Below the pieces are notes generated by a model. The model saw only the letters and a program-made list of their open reading frames with translations. It did not search any database and had not been told where the DNA came from. From contig CANQUD010000002.1 of the NCBI GenBank assembly GCA_947626935.1, forward strand, positions 17,587 to 81,586: a DNA stretch of 64,000 nucleotides, written 5' to 3'. A program made the position numbers and the translations under genes. The first letter of the stretch is position 1, and each line of letters opens with the position of its first letter. This document shows positions 33,916 to 43,691 of the stretch, in pieces. The DNA comes from an uncultured Clostridia bacterium (GTDB lineage Bacteria; Bacillota; Clostridia; Christensenellales; Borkfalkiaceae).

Positions 33916-36084
33916 TCAAAGGTGCAGGACCCTCTCTCTGATCTCCTGCGTTCTGCCTTGGTTCCAGAACTGCGTTCCGATATAACCGCACGTGCGGCGG
34001 GCAACGTTCATCTTGCTCTGGTCGCGGTTATGGCAATACGGGCATTCCCAGATGTATTTGCCGTCCTCTTCCACCGTGACGATCTCGCCGTCGTATCCGC
34101 AAACTTGGCAATAATCGCTCTTTGTATTGAGTTCCGCATACATGATGTTGTCATAGATGAACTGCATCACGGAAAGGACTGCGGGGATATTATCCTGCAT
34201 GTTGGGAACTTCGACGTAGGAGATCGCACCGCCCGGGGAGAGCTGCTGGAATTCGCTCTCGAACTTCAGCTTGGTGAATGCGTCGATCTGTTCTGTCACG
34301 TGAACGTGATAGCTGTTTGTGATATAATTCTTGTCGGTCACGCCGGGGATGATGCCGAATCTCTGCTGAAGCGCCTTGGCGAACTTGTACGTCGTGCTCT
34401 CGAGCGGCGTTCCGTAAAGGGAGAAGTCGATATTGTGCATCGCCTTCCATTCCTTGCACTTGTCGTTCATGTGCTGCATGACGGAGAGCGCAAACGGCTT
34501 CGCATCGGGATCGGTATGCGATTTTCCCGTCATGTACTTCGTGCATTCATAGAGTCCCGCATAGCCGAGCGAGATCGTGGAATACCCGCCGTACAGGAGT
34601 TTATCGATCTTTTCCCCTTTCTTGAGTCTCGCAAGAGCGCCGTACTGCCAAAGAATGGGCGCTGCGTCGGAAAGCGTGCCCTTGAGCCTGTTGTGGCGGC
34701 ACATCAAAGCCCTGTGGCAGAGTTCGAGCCGTTCGTCGAAGATCTTCCAGAACTTCTCCCGATCGCCGCCCGAGGAGAGCGCAACGTCGACCAGATTGAT
34801 CGTGACGACGCCCTGATTGAACCTTCCGTAGTACTTCGGCTTGCCGTTTTCGTCAAGATACGGCGTCAGGAAGCTGCGGCAGCCCATACAGGTGTAGCAA
34901 TGCCCTTCTCCGTTGCGGTCGACCTTGTACTCGAGCATCTTCTTTTCGGAAATATAGTCGGGGACCATGCGCTTTGCCGTGCATTTTGCGGCGAGGCAGG
35001 TAAGATACCAATATCTGCTTCCCTCACGGACATTGTCCTCTTCGAGAACATAGATGAGCTTGGGGAAGGCGGGCGTCACCCAAACGCCCGATTCGTTTTT
35101 GACGCCTTGGATGCGCTGGTTGAGCGTCTCCTCGATGATCATGGCAAGATCTTCGCGCTCGCGTTCGTTGCGGGCTTCGCCGAGGTACATGAATACGGTC
35201 ACGAAGGGTGCCTGTCCGTTCGTCGTCAACAGGGTCACGACCTGATACTGAATGGTCTGGATGCCCTTTTTGATCTCCTCGCGGAGCCTCTTTTCGGCAA
35301 TGCGGTTGATCGTATCTTCCATGACGGCGACATCCGCAAGCTCCTCGGCGACTTCGGCGCGGATCTTACGGCGGCTGATGTCGACAAAGGGAGCAAGGTG
35401 CGTCAGGGAGATCGACTGTCCGCCATACTGGTTGGAAGCGACCTGCGCGATGATCTGCGTGGCGATATTGCAAGCTGTGGAGAAAGAATGCGGCTTCTCG
35501 ATGAACGTCCCCGAGATCACGGTTCCGTTCTGGAGCATGTCCTCAAGGTTGACGAGGTCGCAGTTGTGCATGTGCTGGGCATAGTAGTCCGCATCGTGGA
35601 AGTGAATGATCCCCTCCTCGTGCGCTTCGACGACGTCACGGGGAAGCAGGAGCCTGCGGGTCAGATCCTTGCTGACTTCGCCCGCCATATAGTCGCGCTG
35701 GACGGAATTGACGGTCGGATTTTTGTTGGAATTTTCCTGCTTGACTTCTTCATTGTTGCATTCGATGAGCGTGAGGATCCGCTCGTCGGTCGTGTTTGCT
35801 TTTCTGACGAGGGCACGGGAATAGCGGTAAGTAATGTACTTCCGCGCAACGGCAAACGCCTTTTGGTCCATGATCTGATTCTCGACGAAGTCTTGGATCT
35901 CTTCGACGCTGACGGCACGGTTGAGATCCCCCGCCAAAGCGGAGACCTTCTCGGCGATCGTATTGATCTGGTCCTCGGAGAGGCGGTTGTCGACACTCAC
36001 CTCATTGTTTGCCTTGCGTACGGCGCTGATGATCTTTTGGACGTCGAAGCTGACTTCCGCACCGTTTCTCTTGATGATCTTCAT
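33916..36084 (-). CDS. nrdD: anaerobic ribonucleoside-triphosphate reductase
   Basis: Glycyl-radical enzyme that makes dNTPs without oxygen. The 722-residue product starts with an ATP-cone (MKIIKRNGAEVSFDVQKI). The C-terminus has a four-Cys zinc site (CQVCGY, CPYC) and the glycyl-radical loop RTCGYIGTQ. ATG 36084 is set by GAGGAG and by the conserved start; the frame continues upstream but the promoter lies there. The upstream region carries NrdR-like boxes. Confidence 0.97.
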   Translation of the reverse strand: MKIIKRNGAEVSFDVQKIISAVRKANNEVSVDNRLSEDQINTIAEKVSALAGDLNRAVSVEEIQDFVENQIMDQKAFAVARKYITYRYSRALVRKANTTDERILTLIECNNEEVKQENSNKNPTVNSVQRDYMAGEVSKDLTRRLLLPRDVVEAHEEGIIHFHDADYYAQHMHNCDLVNLEDMLQNGTVISGTFIEKPHSFSTACNIATQIIAQVASNQYGGQSISLTHLAPFVDISRRKIRAEVAEELADVAVMEDTINRIAEKRLREEIKKGIQTIQYQVVTLLTTNGQAPFVTVFMYLGEARNEREREDLAMIIEETLNQRIQGVKNESGVWVTPAFPKLIYVLEEDNVREGSRYWYLTCLAAKCTAKRMVPDYISEKKMLEYKVDRNGEGHCYTCMGCRSFLTPYLDENGKPKYYGRFNQGVVTINLVDVALSSGGDREKFWKIFDERLELCHRALMCRHNRLKGTLSDAAPILWQYGALARLKKGEKIDKLLYGGYSTISLGYAGLYECTKYMTGKSHTDPDAKPFALSVMQHMNDKCKEWKAMHNIDFSLYGTPLESTTYKFAKALQQRFGIIPGVTDKNYITNSYHVHVTEQIDAFTKLKFESEFQQLSPGGAISYVEVPNMQDNIPAVLSVMQFIYDNIMYAELNTKSDYCQVCGYDGEIVTVEEDGKYIWECPYCHNRDQSKMNVARRTCGYIGTQFWNQGRTQEIRERVLHL

Positions 36085-36131
36085 AATTTCTCCTCGTAAT
36101 TTTTCCCGTGATTTTTCCCCGAAGGGTGAAA

Positions 36132-36155
36132 AAGCGTTTCCCGCAGGAAACGCTT
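36132..36155 (-). terminator. hairpin at the 5' end of the nrdD transcript
   Basis: AAGCGTTTCC and GGAAACGCTT form a perfect 10-bp stem with a 4-nt loop, followed on the minus strand by T-rich sequence. It overlaps the predicted start point, so it may shield the mRNA 5' end or cause early termination. Confidence 0.5.
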
Positions 36156-36157
36156 CT

Positions 36158-36186
36158 ATCATACACGATATTGAAAAAGATGTCAA
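36158..36186 (-). promoter_or_regulatory. nrdDG promoter
   Basis: TTGACA (36186-36181) and TATGAT (36163-36158) on the minus strand, spacer 17 bp. Confidence 0.8.
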
Positions 36187-36194
36187 GTGTTTTG

Positions 36195-36242
36195 GCACAA
36201 TATTTAGATAAAAATTTTTGGAGTCACCACTATATCTTGTGG
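36195..36242. promoter_or_regulatory. pair of NrdR-like boxes upstream of nrdDG
   Basis: CCACTATATCTTGTGG (36227-36242) agrees with the NrdR consensus ACACWATATATWGTGT at 13 of 16 positions. A weaker GCACAATATTTAGATA lies at 36195-36210, starting 32 bp away (three helical turns), the usual spacing of paired NrdR boxes. Confidence 0.65.
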
Positions 36243-36319
36243 TTTCGTCGGTTTTTGGCGAAATATGCGCATGAAACAAAAGGCGCAAATGTTACACGCT
36301 GAAAGCATGAAATTTCGGG

Positions 36320-37243
36320 TCAGAATTCGCTCACTTTGAGATTGCTCAAGATCTCCTCGTACTTGTCTTTCGTGAAGGAGATCGTGCCGAACGTCGTGAC
36401 CGCCGCAGTCCCCGCAGCGACGCCCGCGCGGAGAATATCGGGAAGGTCTGCTCCCTGCTGCATCATGTTCGCGACCGCCGCGACCATCGCGTCTCCCGCG
36501 CCGACCGTGGAATTGACTGCGACATTGATGCTCTTGCAATAATAGTTCTTTGTGCCGTTCGTCAGGATCGCGCCGTCCCGTCCGAGAGAGAGCAGGACAT
36601 TCTTTGCTCCCCTGTCGAGCAGCTCCTTGCAGCCCGAGACCATTTCCGTGCGGCTCTTCAATTTTCTGCCGAGCGTATTCTCAAGCTCTTCGAGATTGGG
36701 CTTGACGAGATCGACGCCCGCCTCGAGCGCCGCAAAGAGCCGTCCCCCTTCCGTATCGACGATGCGGAGCGATTTGGGATCGACCGAGCGGAACAGTTCG
36801 CGGTAGTAGCTGTCGTCGACGCCGCGGGGCAAGCTCCCCGAGATCACGGTGACATCCGCGGATGACGACGAGGACTGGATCATGTGGAGAAGTTCGAGCA
36901 GCTTCTCCCCTTCCACCTGCCCGCCGACATCGTTGATCTCGGTGAGCATGGATCGCTTGTCGATACATTTATAGTTCTCGCGGACCCTGCCGCTGTTCCA
37001 GACGAACGTGAACCGTACGCCCTCGCGGTCGAGCGCGTCGATGAACATTTGCCCGTTCTCATTGTACATAAAGCCCGTCGCATGCGCTTCTCCGCCCAGT
37101 CTTGCGACGCCGATCGCGACATTGAGCGCTTTCCCCGTGAAGGAAAGGGCCTTGGATTTGACCACGTTCACCTTCCCGACGTTCAAAGAATCAAGCTCGA
37201 TCGTGACGTCAACACTCGGACTCATGCAGACAGTTAAAATCAT
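36320..37243 (-). CDS. fruK: 1-phosphofructokinase
   Basis: PfkB-family sugar kinase of 307 residues, phosphorylating fructose-1-phosphate (or tagatose-6-phosphate) to the bisphosphate. Signature segments are the N-terminal TVCMSPSVDVTIEL, GGQVEGEKL and the anion-hole motif GAGDAMVAAVA. AAGGAG precedes the ATG. No fructose PTS gene is next to it; it follows pfkA by 52 bp, so it probably serves the same glycolytic unit. Confidence 0.85.
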   Translation of the reverse strand: MILTVCMSPSVDVTIELDSLNVGKVNVVKSKALSFTGKALNVAIGVARLGGEAHATGFMYNENGQMFIDALDREGVRFTFVWNSGRVRENYKCIDKRSMLTEINDVGGQVEGEKLLELLHMIQSSSSSADVTVISGSLPRGVDDSYYRELFRSVDPKSLRIVDTEGGRLFAALEAGVDLVKPNLEELENTLGRKLKSRTEMVSGCKELLDRGAKNVLLSLGRDGAILTNGTKNYYCKSINVAVNSTVGAGDAMVAAVANMMQQGADLPDILRAGVAAGTAAVTTFGTISFTKDKYEEILSNLKVSEF

Positions 37244-37295
37244 TTCATACTCCTTGGCGGGATCTCCCCCCTTTGAAGGTCGCGCCGATTATTTT

Positions 37296-38258
37296 TTACA
37301 TGGAGATCATCTGAAGGGTCTCATAGAGTTCGTAATTGAACTTCTTCTTCATGGAGACGGCTTCGATGATATCCATATCGATGATCTCGTTCTTGTGGAT
37401 GCCGACGACACGGTTGCCGATCCCGTCCTTCAACAGGCGGACAGCCTTGTTCCCGAACTGCGCGGCAAGCATTCTGTCCGCCATGGAGGGCGAACCGCCG
37501 CGCTGGATGTGCCCGATGGTCGTAGCCCGTACGGAATAGGTCGTGATCTCCTGCAATTTCTTTGCGAAGGCTTCCGCCGTGACGGCGCCCTCCGCAACGA
37601 CGATGATGTTGGAGCGCTTGCCGTTCGCGCGGGAGCGGTTGATCCGCATGACGATGTCCTCGAGGTCATAGGCGATCTCGGGGACGACGATGATCTCCGC
37701 GCCCGACGTGATGCCCGCATAGAGAGCGATGTCGCCGCAGTGGCGCCCCATGACTTCCACGACGGAAATGCGTTCGTGCGAATTCATGGTGTCACGCAGT
37801 TTATTGATGATCTCGAGACAGGTATTGACCGCCGTATCGAAGCCGAGCGTATAGTCGGTATACTGCAGGTCGTTGTCGATGGTCCCGGGGATGCCGATGG
37901 TCGGAATGCCGTAGTCCTCGGTGAGGCACTTTGCGCCGCGGAAACTTCCGTCGCCGCCGATGACGACAAGCCCTTCGATCCCGTGCTTTTCCAGCGTGGC
38001 GACCGCCTGCTTCTGCCCTTCGACCGTGAGCATCTCGAGACATCTTGCCGTGCGGAGCACAGTCCCCCCTCTCTGAACGATGTCGGAGACGGACCGCATC
38101 TCCATCTGCCGCATGCTGTCCTCGATGAGACCCGCATAGCCGCGTTCGATACCAAAGACTTCCATGCCGAAATAGATGGCTGTACGGACGACCGCGCGGA
38201 TCGCCGCATTCATGCCCGGGGCATCGCCGCCGCTGGTAAGTAAACCTATCCTCTTCAT
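37296..38258 (-). CDS. pfkA: ATP-dependent 6-phosphofructokinase
   Basis: Phosphofructokinase I of 320 residues: LLTSGGDAPGMNAAIR (ATP loop), GGDGSFRGA, GTIDND with the catalytic Asp and EVMGRHCGD. ATG 38258 has GGAGG at the right distance; an in-frame TTG at 38264 is too close to it. The upstream region has an extended -10 (TGTTATAAT, -10 at 38289-38284). Location directly after dnaE is typical for clostridia. Confidence 0.97.
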   Translation of the reverse strand: MKRIGLLTSGGDAPGMNAAIRAVVRTAIYFGMEVFGIERGYAGLIEDSMRQMEMRSVSDIVQRGGTVLRTARCLEMLTVEGQKQAVATLEKHGIEGLVVIGGDGSFRGAKCLTEDYGIPTIGIPGTIDNDLQYTDYTLGFDTAVNTCLEIINKLRDTMNSHERISVVEVMGRHCGDIALYAGITSGAEIIVVPEIAYDLEDIVMRINRSRANGKRSNIIVVAEGAVTAEAFAKKLQEITTYSVRATTIGHIQRGGSPSMADRMLAAQFGNKAVRLLKDGIGNRVVGIHKNEIIDMDIIEAVSMKKKFNYELYETLQMISM

Positions 38259-38342
38259 ATCCAACCTCCGTATTCCGAGACCTATTATAACACACCCTTC
38301 CCAAAAAAGAAAGAGGTTTGAAAAATTCTTTTTCGATATTTT

Positions 38343-41300
38343 TCAGACGATCTTGACGCAAGGGTCGGGCAGGAACATCCGGATTTCCGCAAGCAAAGCC
38401 CGCGAGAGGCGGACGTTGTATTCATACCGTTTCCCGCCGTGAAGGATCTTCGCCTTTGTTCCGCCCTGATAGCCCTCGAGCGTCTCGATGAGTTCGTCGA
38501 AATCTTCATCGGTGATCGCCCTCGCATCCAGCCAGAGGACTTCGGGCGTGAGGACGGGTTCGTTCGCTTTCGTCTCCTCTTCGCCGTCCGACGAGAGCGA
38601 TTCGAGCGTATCGATGATGACGACGGGCGCCTTTTCGGAGGGAATATCGATCTTTCCCTTGATGCGGACGACGGCGTCCTGCTTGATGACGGAACGCGTC
38701 CTGTCATAGATCTTCGGGAAGGCAAGGCATTCGACGGAGCCGTACAGGTCCTCCACGGTGATGAACGCCATGAATCCGCCCGACTTCGTGCTGATCTTCT
38801 TGACTGTCGAGATGATCCCGCCCATCACGACAGGATCGCCCGCCTTGACGAGGTTATATGTCCTGTCATGCGTCTCTTCGTCCTCTTCGAAGTCGGTGAG
38901 CATGCCCGTGTTGAAGGTGCAGTCGCGGAATCTGTCCGCATACTTTTCGAAGGGATGCCCGCTGACGTACACGCCGAGAATGGATTTCTCCTTGGAGAGT
39001 AATTCTTCCTTCTCCCATTCGGGAATGTCGGGATAGTTCGCCTTGGGAGTCTCCTCGGAGAGGATATCGCCGAACAGGGACATCTGCATGCTGTTCTTCT
39101 GCTTTTCGATGCTCTGCATCCTGCGCATGAGGTCCTCATACACCGCTGTGTACTGCGAGCGGAAATGCCCCATGCTGTCGAAGGCTCCGCCGAGAATGAG
39201 CGCTTCGACCATCTTTTTGTTGACAAAGGAAATGCAGCGCATGAGGAAATCGGAGAAGTCGGCAAACGCCCCGTTCTTCTTGCGTTCCTCGACGACGCTC
39301 TCCATTGCCGAAATGCCGACGCCGCGCAGCGCACAGAGTCCTATGCGGATCCCGTCCCCTTCCACGGCAAAATATGCCTTGGAACGGTTGACGTCGGGCG
39401 GAAGGATGCGGATATTCTTCTCCTTCATGTAGACGATATACTTTGCGATCTCGTCGATCTTGGAGATGCGGTTGTTGAGAACGCCCGCAAGGAATTCCTT
39501 GGGATAGTACTTTTTCAGATACGCCGTCTGGTAGGTGACGACGGCGTATGCCGCCGCATGGGACTTGTTGAAGGCGTAGGACGCAAAGCTCTCCATCTGC
39601 GCGAACAGTTCCGCGGCGGTCTCGGGCGGAATGCCGTGCGACTGGCAACCCGTGATGTTTCCGTAGACGGGATCCCCGTTCTCATCGTGCCCCACGACCT
39701 TGTCCGTATCGCCGTAGATGAATTTTTCCTTTTGCGCCATCAGCTCGTTGAGGTGCTTTTTCGCCATGGCGCGGCGAACAAGGTCCGCCTGTCCCAGAGA
39801 GTAGCCCGCAAGATTCTGGAAGATCTGCATGACCTGCTCCTGATAGATGATGACGCCGTACGTCTTTTCGAGAATGGGTCTCAAGAGGGGCGTGAGATAC
39901 TTGATCTTGTCTGGTTCCGCCCTGTTTTTCAGATAGTCGGGAATGAAGTCCATGGGACCGGGGCGATAGAGGGAGATCCCTGCGATGAGATCCTCGAGGC
40001 AGGTCGGGTGGAGCTGTTTCATGAACCGCTTCATCCCCCCTTGCTCGAGTTGGAACACTGCGTCCGTGTCCCCTTCGGAGATCAGGTCGTATGCCCCCTC
40101 GTCGTCGCAGTTCTGCCCGAACTCGATATGTACCCCATAGTCCTCATAGATATAGTCGAGGGTCTTTTTGATGTCCGTCAGCGTCGTAAGGGCGAGGAAA
40201 TCCATTTTCAGCATCCCGATGGACTCGACTTCCTTCATGTCGAACTGGGTCGTGATGTCCTCGCCGTTCCGCGAAAGCGGAACATTGTCGGCGATCTTCT
40301 TTCTGCAGATGACGACGCCCGCCGCGTGCATGGACGTGTTCCGCGGCATGCCTTCCAGTTTGAGTCCCATATCGATGACGCGCTTCAGCGTCTCGTCCGA
40401 CTCATAGATCTCCACGAATTCGGGGTTTCGTTTCCCGATTTGATCGTCGAGCTTCTTCTTGGCTTCGTCGAGCTTGCCTTCAAGGTCGGCAAGCTTCATT
40501 TTCTCCTCATCCGTCGTGACTTCCGTGCCGCGCATGGCGCCGAGTGCCGTCTCCGCATCGGCGACCTTACTCCTTCTGCTCTCGATGTCAAGCCCCAAAA
40601 GTTCACGGATCGTCGACTTGCCGTCCATGAGTTTCGTCACTCTGTCGGTGTCCGAATAGGGCACCCGCATGACCCTGCCGACGTCCTTGATGACGGCACG
40701 GGACGCAAGAGTTCCGAATGTGACGATCTGTGCGACGTTTTCGGGATGATAGCGCTTTCTGACATATTCGATCGTCTCCCCGCGCCGCTCCGTACAGAAA
40801 TCGACGTCAAAGTCGGGCATGGAGACACGGTCGGGGTTCAAAAACCGCTCGAAGAGCAAGTCATAGCGGAGCGGATCGACGTTGGTGATGCCGATCGCAT
40901 AGGCGACGATGCTGCCGACGCCCGATCCTCTCCCCGGTCCGACGGGGATATCGTGCGACTTTGACCAGTTGATATAGTCCCAAACGATGAGGAAGTAATC
41001 GGCAAACCCCATCTTGATGATCACAGACAGTTCGTATTCCGCTCTCTTCTTGATCTCATCCGTAAGATCGGGGTAGCGCTTTGGAAGTCCTTCCCATGTC
41101 AAACGGGTCAGATATTCGGGGGACGGCGTGCCGTCGTCTGCCGTATAGAGCGGAATGAGCGTCTTGTCGTAGACGGGAGACCCGTCATCCTTCAAATTGA
41201 ACGGCGTGTCGATCTCGGAGACCTTGTCGGCGATGACGCGGGTATTGGCGATCGCCTCGGGAAGATCGGGAAAGACAGCTGCCATTTCGTCTCCCGATTT

Positions 41301-42020
41301 CATGTAGAACTCGTGCGTCTGCATCTTCATCCGCGTGGGATCGTCGAGCGTCCGCTTCGTCTGAATACACATCAAGACGTCCTGCATTTCCCAATCGTCC
41401 TTTTTGAGATAGTGGACGTCGTTGGTCGCAACGAGCTGGGCGCCGATCTCCCGCGCGATGCGGATGAGGTCGGGCAGGATCTGCTTCTGTTCGGGAATGC
41501 CGTGGTCCTGTATTTCGATATAAAAATCTTCTCCGAACAGGCTCTGCAGATAGAGAGCGAACTCCTTTGCCTTCTCGTATTCCCCCGCCATCAAAAGCTT
41601 GGGAATGCGTCCCGCAAGGCAGGCGGAAAGGCAGATGACCCCTTCGGTATGCTCCTTCAGGACTTGATAGTCGATGCGCGGACGGTAATAGTAGCCATCC
41701 ACAAAGGCGAGGGAATCGAGCTGCACGAGGTTGATATACCCCGCCTTATTTTTGGCGAGAAGAATGAGGTGGTCCGCCTTTTGATCGATGTGTTCCCGAT
41801 AGTCGTCGACGACATAAAATTCGCAGCCGATGATCGCCTTGATTTTGTTTTTCTTGCATTTTTCTGCAAATTTCAGGGAGCAGTACATGTTCCCGTGATC
41901 GGTCACGGCAACGGCGGAGATATTGTTCTCCTTGCAGTGGCGGACAAGATCATCCACCTTCACGGCTCCGTCGAGGAGGCTGTATTCGGTATGCAGATGA
42001 AGGTGTACGAAATCGGTCAC
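38343..42020 (-). CDS. dnaE: DNA polymerase III alpha subunit DnaE
   Basis: Replicative polymerase of 1225 residues with N-terminal PHP domain (HLHTEYSLLDGAVKV), the catalytic palm PDFDVDF, finger motifs, HhH and an OB-fold (VVMGGIISTVKKIST). QMSLF at about residues 979-983 is the expected sliding-clamp binding motif. A charged coiled-coil insert of about 55 residues (ADAETALGAMRG... KLDEAKKKLDD) splits the palm region near residue 475-530. The start is GTG 42020, overlapping the whiA stop as GTGA. Confidence 0.97.
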   Translation of the reverse strand: MTDFVHLHLHTEYSLLDGAVKVDDLVRHCKENNISAVAVTDHGNMYCSLKFAEKCKKNKIKAIIGCEFYVVDDYREHIDQKADHLILLAKNKAGYINLVQLDSLAFVDGYYYRPRIDYQVLKEHTEGVICLSACLAGRIPKLLMAGEYEKAKEFALYLQSLFGEDFYIEIQDHGIPEQKQILPDLIRIAREIGAQLVATNDVHYLKKDDWEMQDVLMCIQTKRTLDDPTRMKMQTHEFYMKSGDEMAAVFPDLPEAIANTRVIADKVSEIDTPFNLKDDGSPVYDKTLIPLYTADDGTPSPEYLTRLTWEGLPKRYPDLTDEIKKRAEYELSVIIKMGFADYFLIVWDYINWSKSHDIPVGPGRGSGVGSIVAYAIGITNVDPLRYDLLFERFLNPDRVSMPDFDVDFCTERRGETIEYVRKRYHPENVAQIVTFGTLASRAVIKDVGRVMRVPYSDTDRVTKLMDGKSTIRELLGLDIESRRSKVADAETALGAMRGTEVTTDEEKMKLADLEGKLDEAKKKLDDQIGKRNPEFVEIYESDETLKRVIDMGLKLEGMPRNTSMHAAGVVICRKKIADNVPLSRNGEDITTQFDMKEVESIGMLKMDFLALTTLTDIKKTLDYIYEDYGVHIEFGQNCDDEGAYDLISEGDTDAVFQLEQGGMKRFMKQLHPTCLEDLIAGISLYRPGPMDFIPDYLKNRAEPDKIKYLTPLLRPILEKTYGVIIYQEQVMQIFQNLAGYSLGQADLVRRAMAKKHLNELMAQKEKFIYGDTDKVVGHDENGDPVYGNITGCQSHGIPPETAAELFAQMESFASYAFNKSHAAAYAVVTYQTAYLKKYYPKEFLAGVLNNRISKIDEIAKYIVYMKEKNIRILPPDVNRSKAYFAVEGDGIRIGLCALRGVGISAMESVVEERKKNGAFADFSDFLMRCISFVNKKMVEALILGGAFDSMGHFRSQYTAVYEDLMRRMQSIEKQKNSMQMSLFGDILSEETPKANYPDIPEWEKEELLSKEKSILGVYVSGHPFEKYADRFRDCTFNTGMLTDFEEDEETHDRTYNLVKAGDPVVMGGIISTVKKISTKSGGFMAFITVEDLYGSVECLAFPKIYDRTRSVIKQDAVVRIKGKIDIPSEKAPVVIIDTLESLSSDGEEETKANEPVLTPEVLWLDARAITDEDFDELIETLEGYQGGTKAKILHGGKRYEYNVRLSRALLAEIRMFLPDPCVKIV

Positions 42021-42895
42021 GGTCGTTCTCCTTTGAGGGACATCAATTTATTCAGGCGGCGCTGCAGGGAACTCTTGGAGATCCCGAGGTAGTCCGCAAG
42101 TTCTGTATAGGTGAAGGTAGGGTTTTCGATCCGCGCCTTCAGCGTCTCTTTGAGTTGTGCGGAAAGCGCAATGAGATCGCCTTCCGTCAAGGCAGCGAGC
42201 GCACGGACCTGTCTGGCGCTTGCCGTCAGAGATCGGTCGACATTGCCCGCCATACAGTTCTCGAGACGGTTGCGGTTATTGTTCTCATCGCGGGCGGCGG
42301 CAGTTCTCTCGAGCGTGCGGAAGGAATTGTCCGCTCCGAGCACCGAAAGGAAATCTCCGATCCCCTCTCTGTTCTTACAATATATAACATGCCTGTCCGC
42401 ACGTTCGACGATCCCGCCGAGCAGGTGGAATCTGTCCGACACGTCCATGAAGAGTTCGGCATCGCGAAGGGACGGAAAGACAAATTCGAGATGATACCCC
42501 GTCTTGTTCTCTCCGCGGGGCAAAATACAGCTTCCCCCGCCCAAAAATGCCCCCTTCAGGAAGGCAAGGGCGGTCTCGTCCGTGTCGACGGGTTGCGAAT
42601 AGATCTCCTCCGCCCGTCCTTTTGCCCCCGTTCCCGTGTGCGAGAACGTGAGCTTGTCCCGTCCGTGTTTCGGATCGCGCACGGCTTCCGTCAGCGTCAT
42701 CCTGACGCCGAAACAGCTCTCCGCAATGCCAATAATATATGCCGCAACGGACTCATTCTCGCTTACAAAGGAAAAGCCATCTCCGCTTTCCTCTCCGCTC
42801 GTCATGAGGACGGCTTTGAGGAGCGCAAGGCGGCATTCCCTCTGTTCGGGAACGGTCTTTACGAGTTCGCGCTTGATTTCCGTGGTAAAGCTCAT
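42017..42895 (-). CDS. whiA: DNA-binding protein WhiA
   Basis: WhiA has a LAGLIDADG-like N-terminal domain and a C-terminal helix-turn-helix (FTYTELADYLGISKSSLQRRLNKL) and influences division and sporulation in Gram-positives. At 292 residues it is slightly shorter than B. subtilis WhiA. The usual rapZ and yvcK neighbours are missing and a PHP-domain gene takes their place. Confidence 0.95.
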   Translation of the reverse strand: MSFTTEIKRELVKTVPEQRECRLALLKAVLMTSGEESGDGFSFVSENESVAAYIIGIAESCFGVRMTLTEAVRDPKHGRDKLTFSHTGTGAKGRAEEIYSQPVDTDETALAFLKGAFLGGGSCILPRGENKTGYHLEFVFPSLRDAELFMDVSDRFHLLGGIVERADRHVIYCKNREGIGDFLSVLGADNSFRTLERTAAARDENNNRNRLENCMAGNVDRSLTASARQVRALAALTEGDLIALSAQLKETLKARIENPTFTYTELADYLGISKSSLQRRLNKLMSLKGERP

Positions 42896-42898
42896 ATC

Positions 42899-43669
42899 TT
42901 AAAGGTGTTCTTTGAACGCCGCAAAGCGGAAGGACGGAAGTCTGCCGTCGATGTTGTCGATCAGATCGAGCGGGACCCCCACGCGCCTGATCTGTTCCTC
43001 GGCGAGAAGGGTGTCTCCGATCCTGTCGACACTGTGCGCATCCGAGTTGATGACGAACCGCACGCCTGTTTGGACCACTTTGTCGAGTTCTTCATCGGTG
43101 AGATGCTGTTTTTTGGAGCTGATCTCGAGATACGTTCCGTAGTCGCGGCAGCATTTTGCGACCTCGACGGCGTCAGCAAAGCATTGGAAGTTCAGGTGCG
43201 TCAGAATGTCGATCGGATTCTTCTCGATACATTTGATATAGGCTTGCGTCGTGTATCGGATGAGCTTTTGGGACGGTTTGATGTGGAGCTGCGTGTCCCA
43301 CCAACCGCGCCAGCCGATCTTTCTGTCTGCAAATGTCTCATACTTCGCCATGACGTGCACGCCCATGAGAAAGATATCGAATACACTGTAGTCCTCTTCG
43401 GTGAAGTCGGTAAGTCCCGAGATCCCCCTCAAATTGCATTCCATGCCGACAAGGACTTTGATCCCCGTCTCCTTCTCCGCCTCGCGGCAATCGCGCACGA
43501 GAGAGGGAACTTCCTTTCTCTTCACGCCGAAAACGACGTGTGAAAAGCCGTGATCGGTGATCGCGACGGCGGAAAGTCCGAGTTCCTTCGCACGGACGGC
43601 ATTCTCCATGACCGTATTCTTTCCGTGCGAATACGGCGTATGCGTATGATAATCAGCAGTGAGTTTCAT
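42899..43669 (-). CDS. PHP-domain phosphoesterase (YcdX/histidinol-phosphatase-like)
   Basis: A trinuclear-metal PHP hydrolase of 256 residues with DYHTHTPYSHGKNTV, AITDHGFSH, GMECNL, and C-terminal INSDAHSVDRIG, i.e. the full metal-ligand set. Substrate unknown; histidine biosynthesis is unlikely as no his gene is nearby. Sits between murB (22 bp) and whiA (3 bp) in one operon. Confidence 0.88.
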   Translation of the reverse strand: MKLTADYHTHTPYSHGKNTVMENAVRAKELGLSAVAITDHGFSHVVFGVKRKEVPSLVRDCREAEKETGIKVLVGMECNLRGISGLTDFTEEDYSVFDIFLMGVHVMAKYETFADRKIGWRGWWDTQLHIKPSQKLIRYTTQAYIKCIEKNPIDILTHLNFQCFADAVEVAKCCRDYGTYLEISSKKQHLTDEELDKVVQTGVRFVINSDAHSVDRIGDTLLAEEQIRRVGVPLDLIDNIDGRLPSFRFAAFKEHL

Positions 43670-43691
43670 AAAGACTCCGTAAAATTACAGC

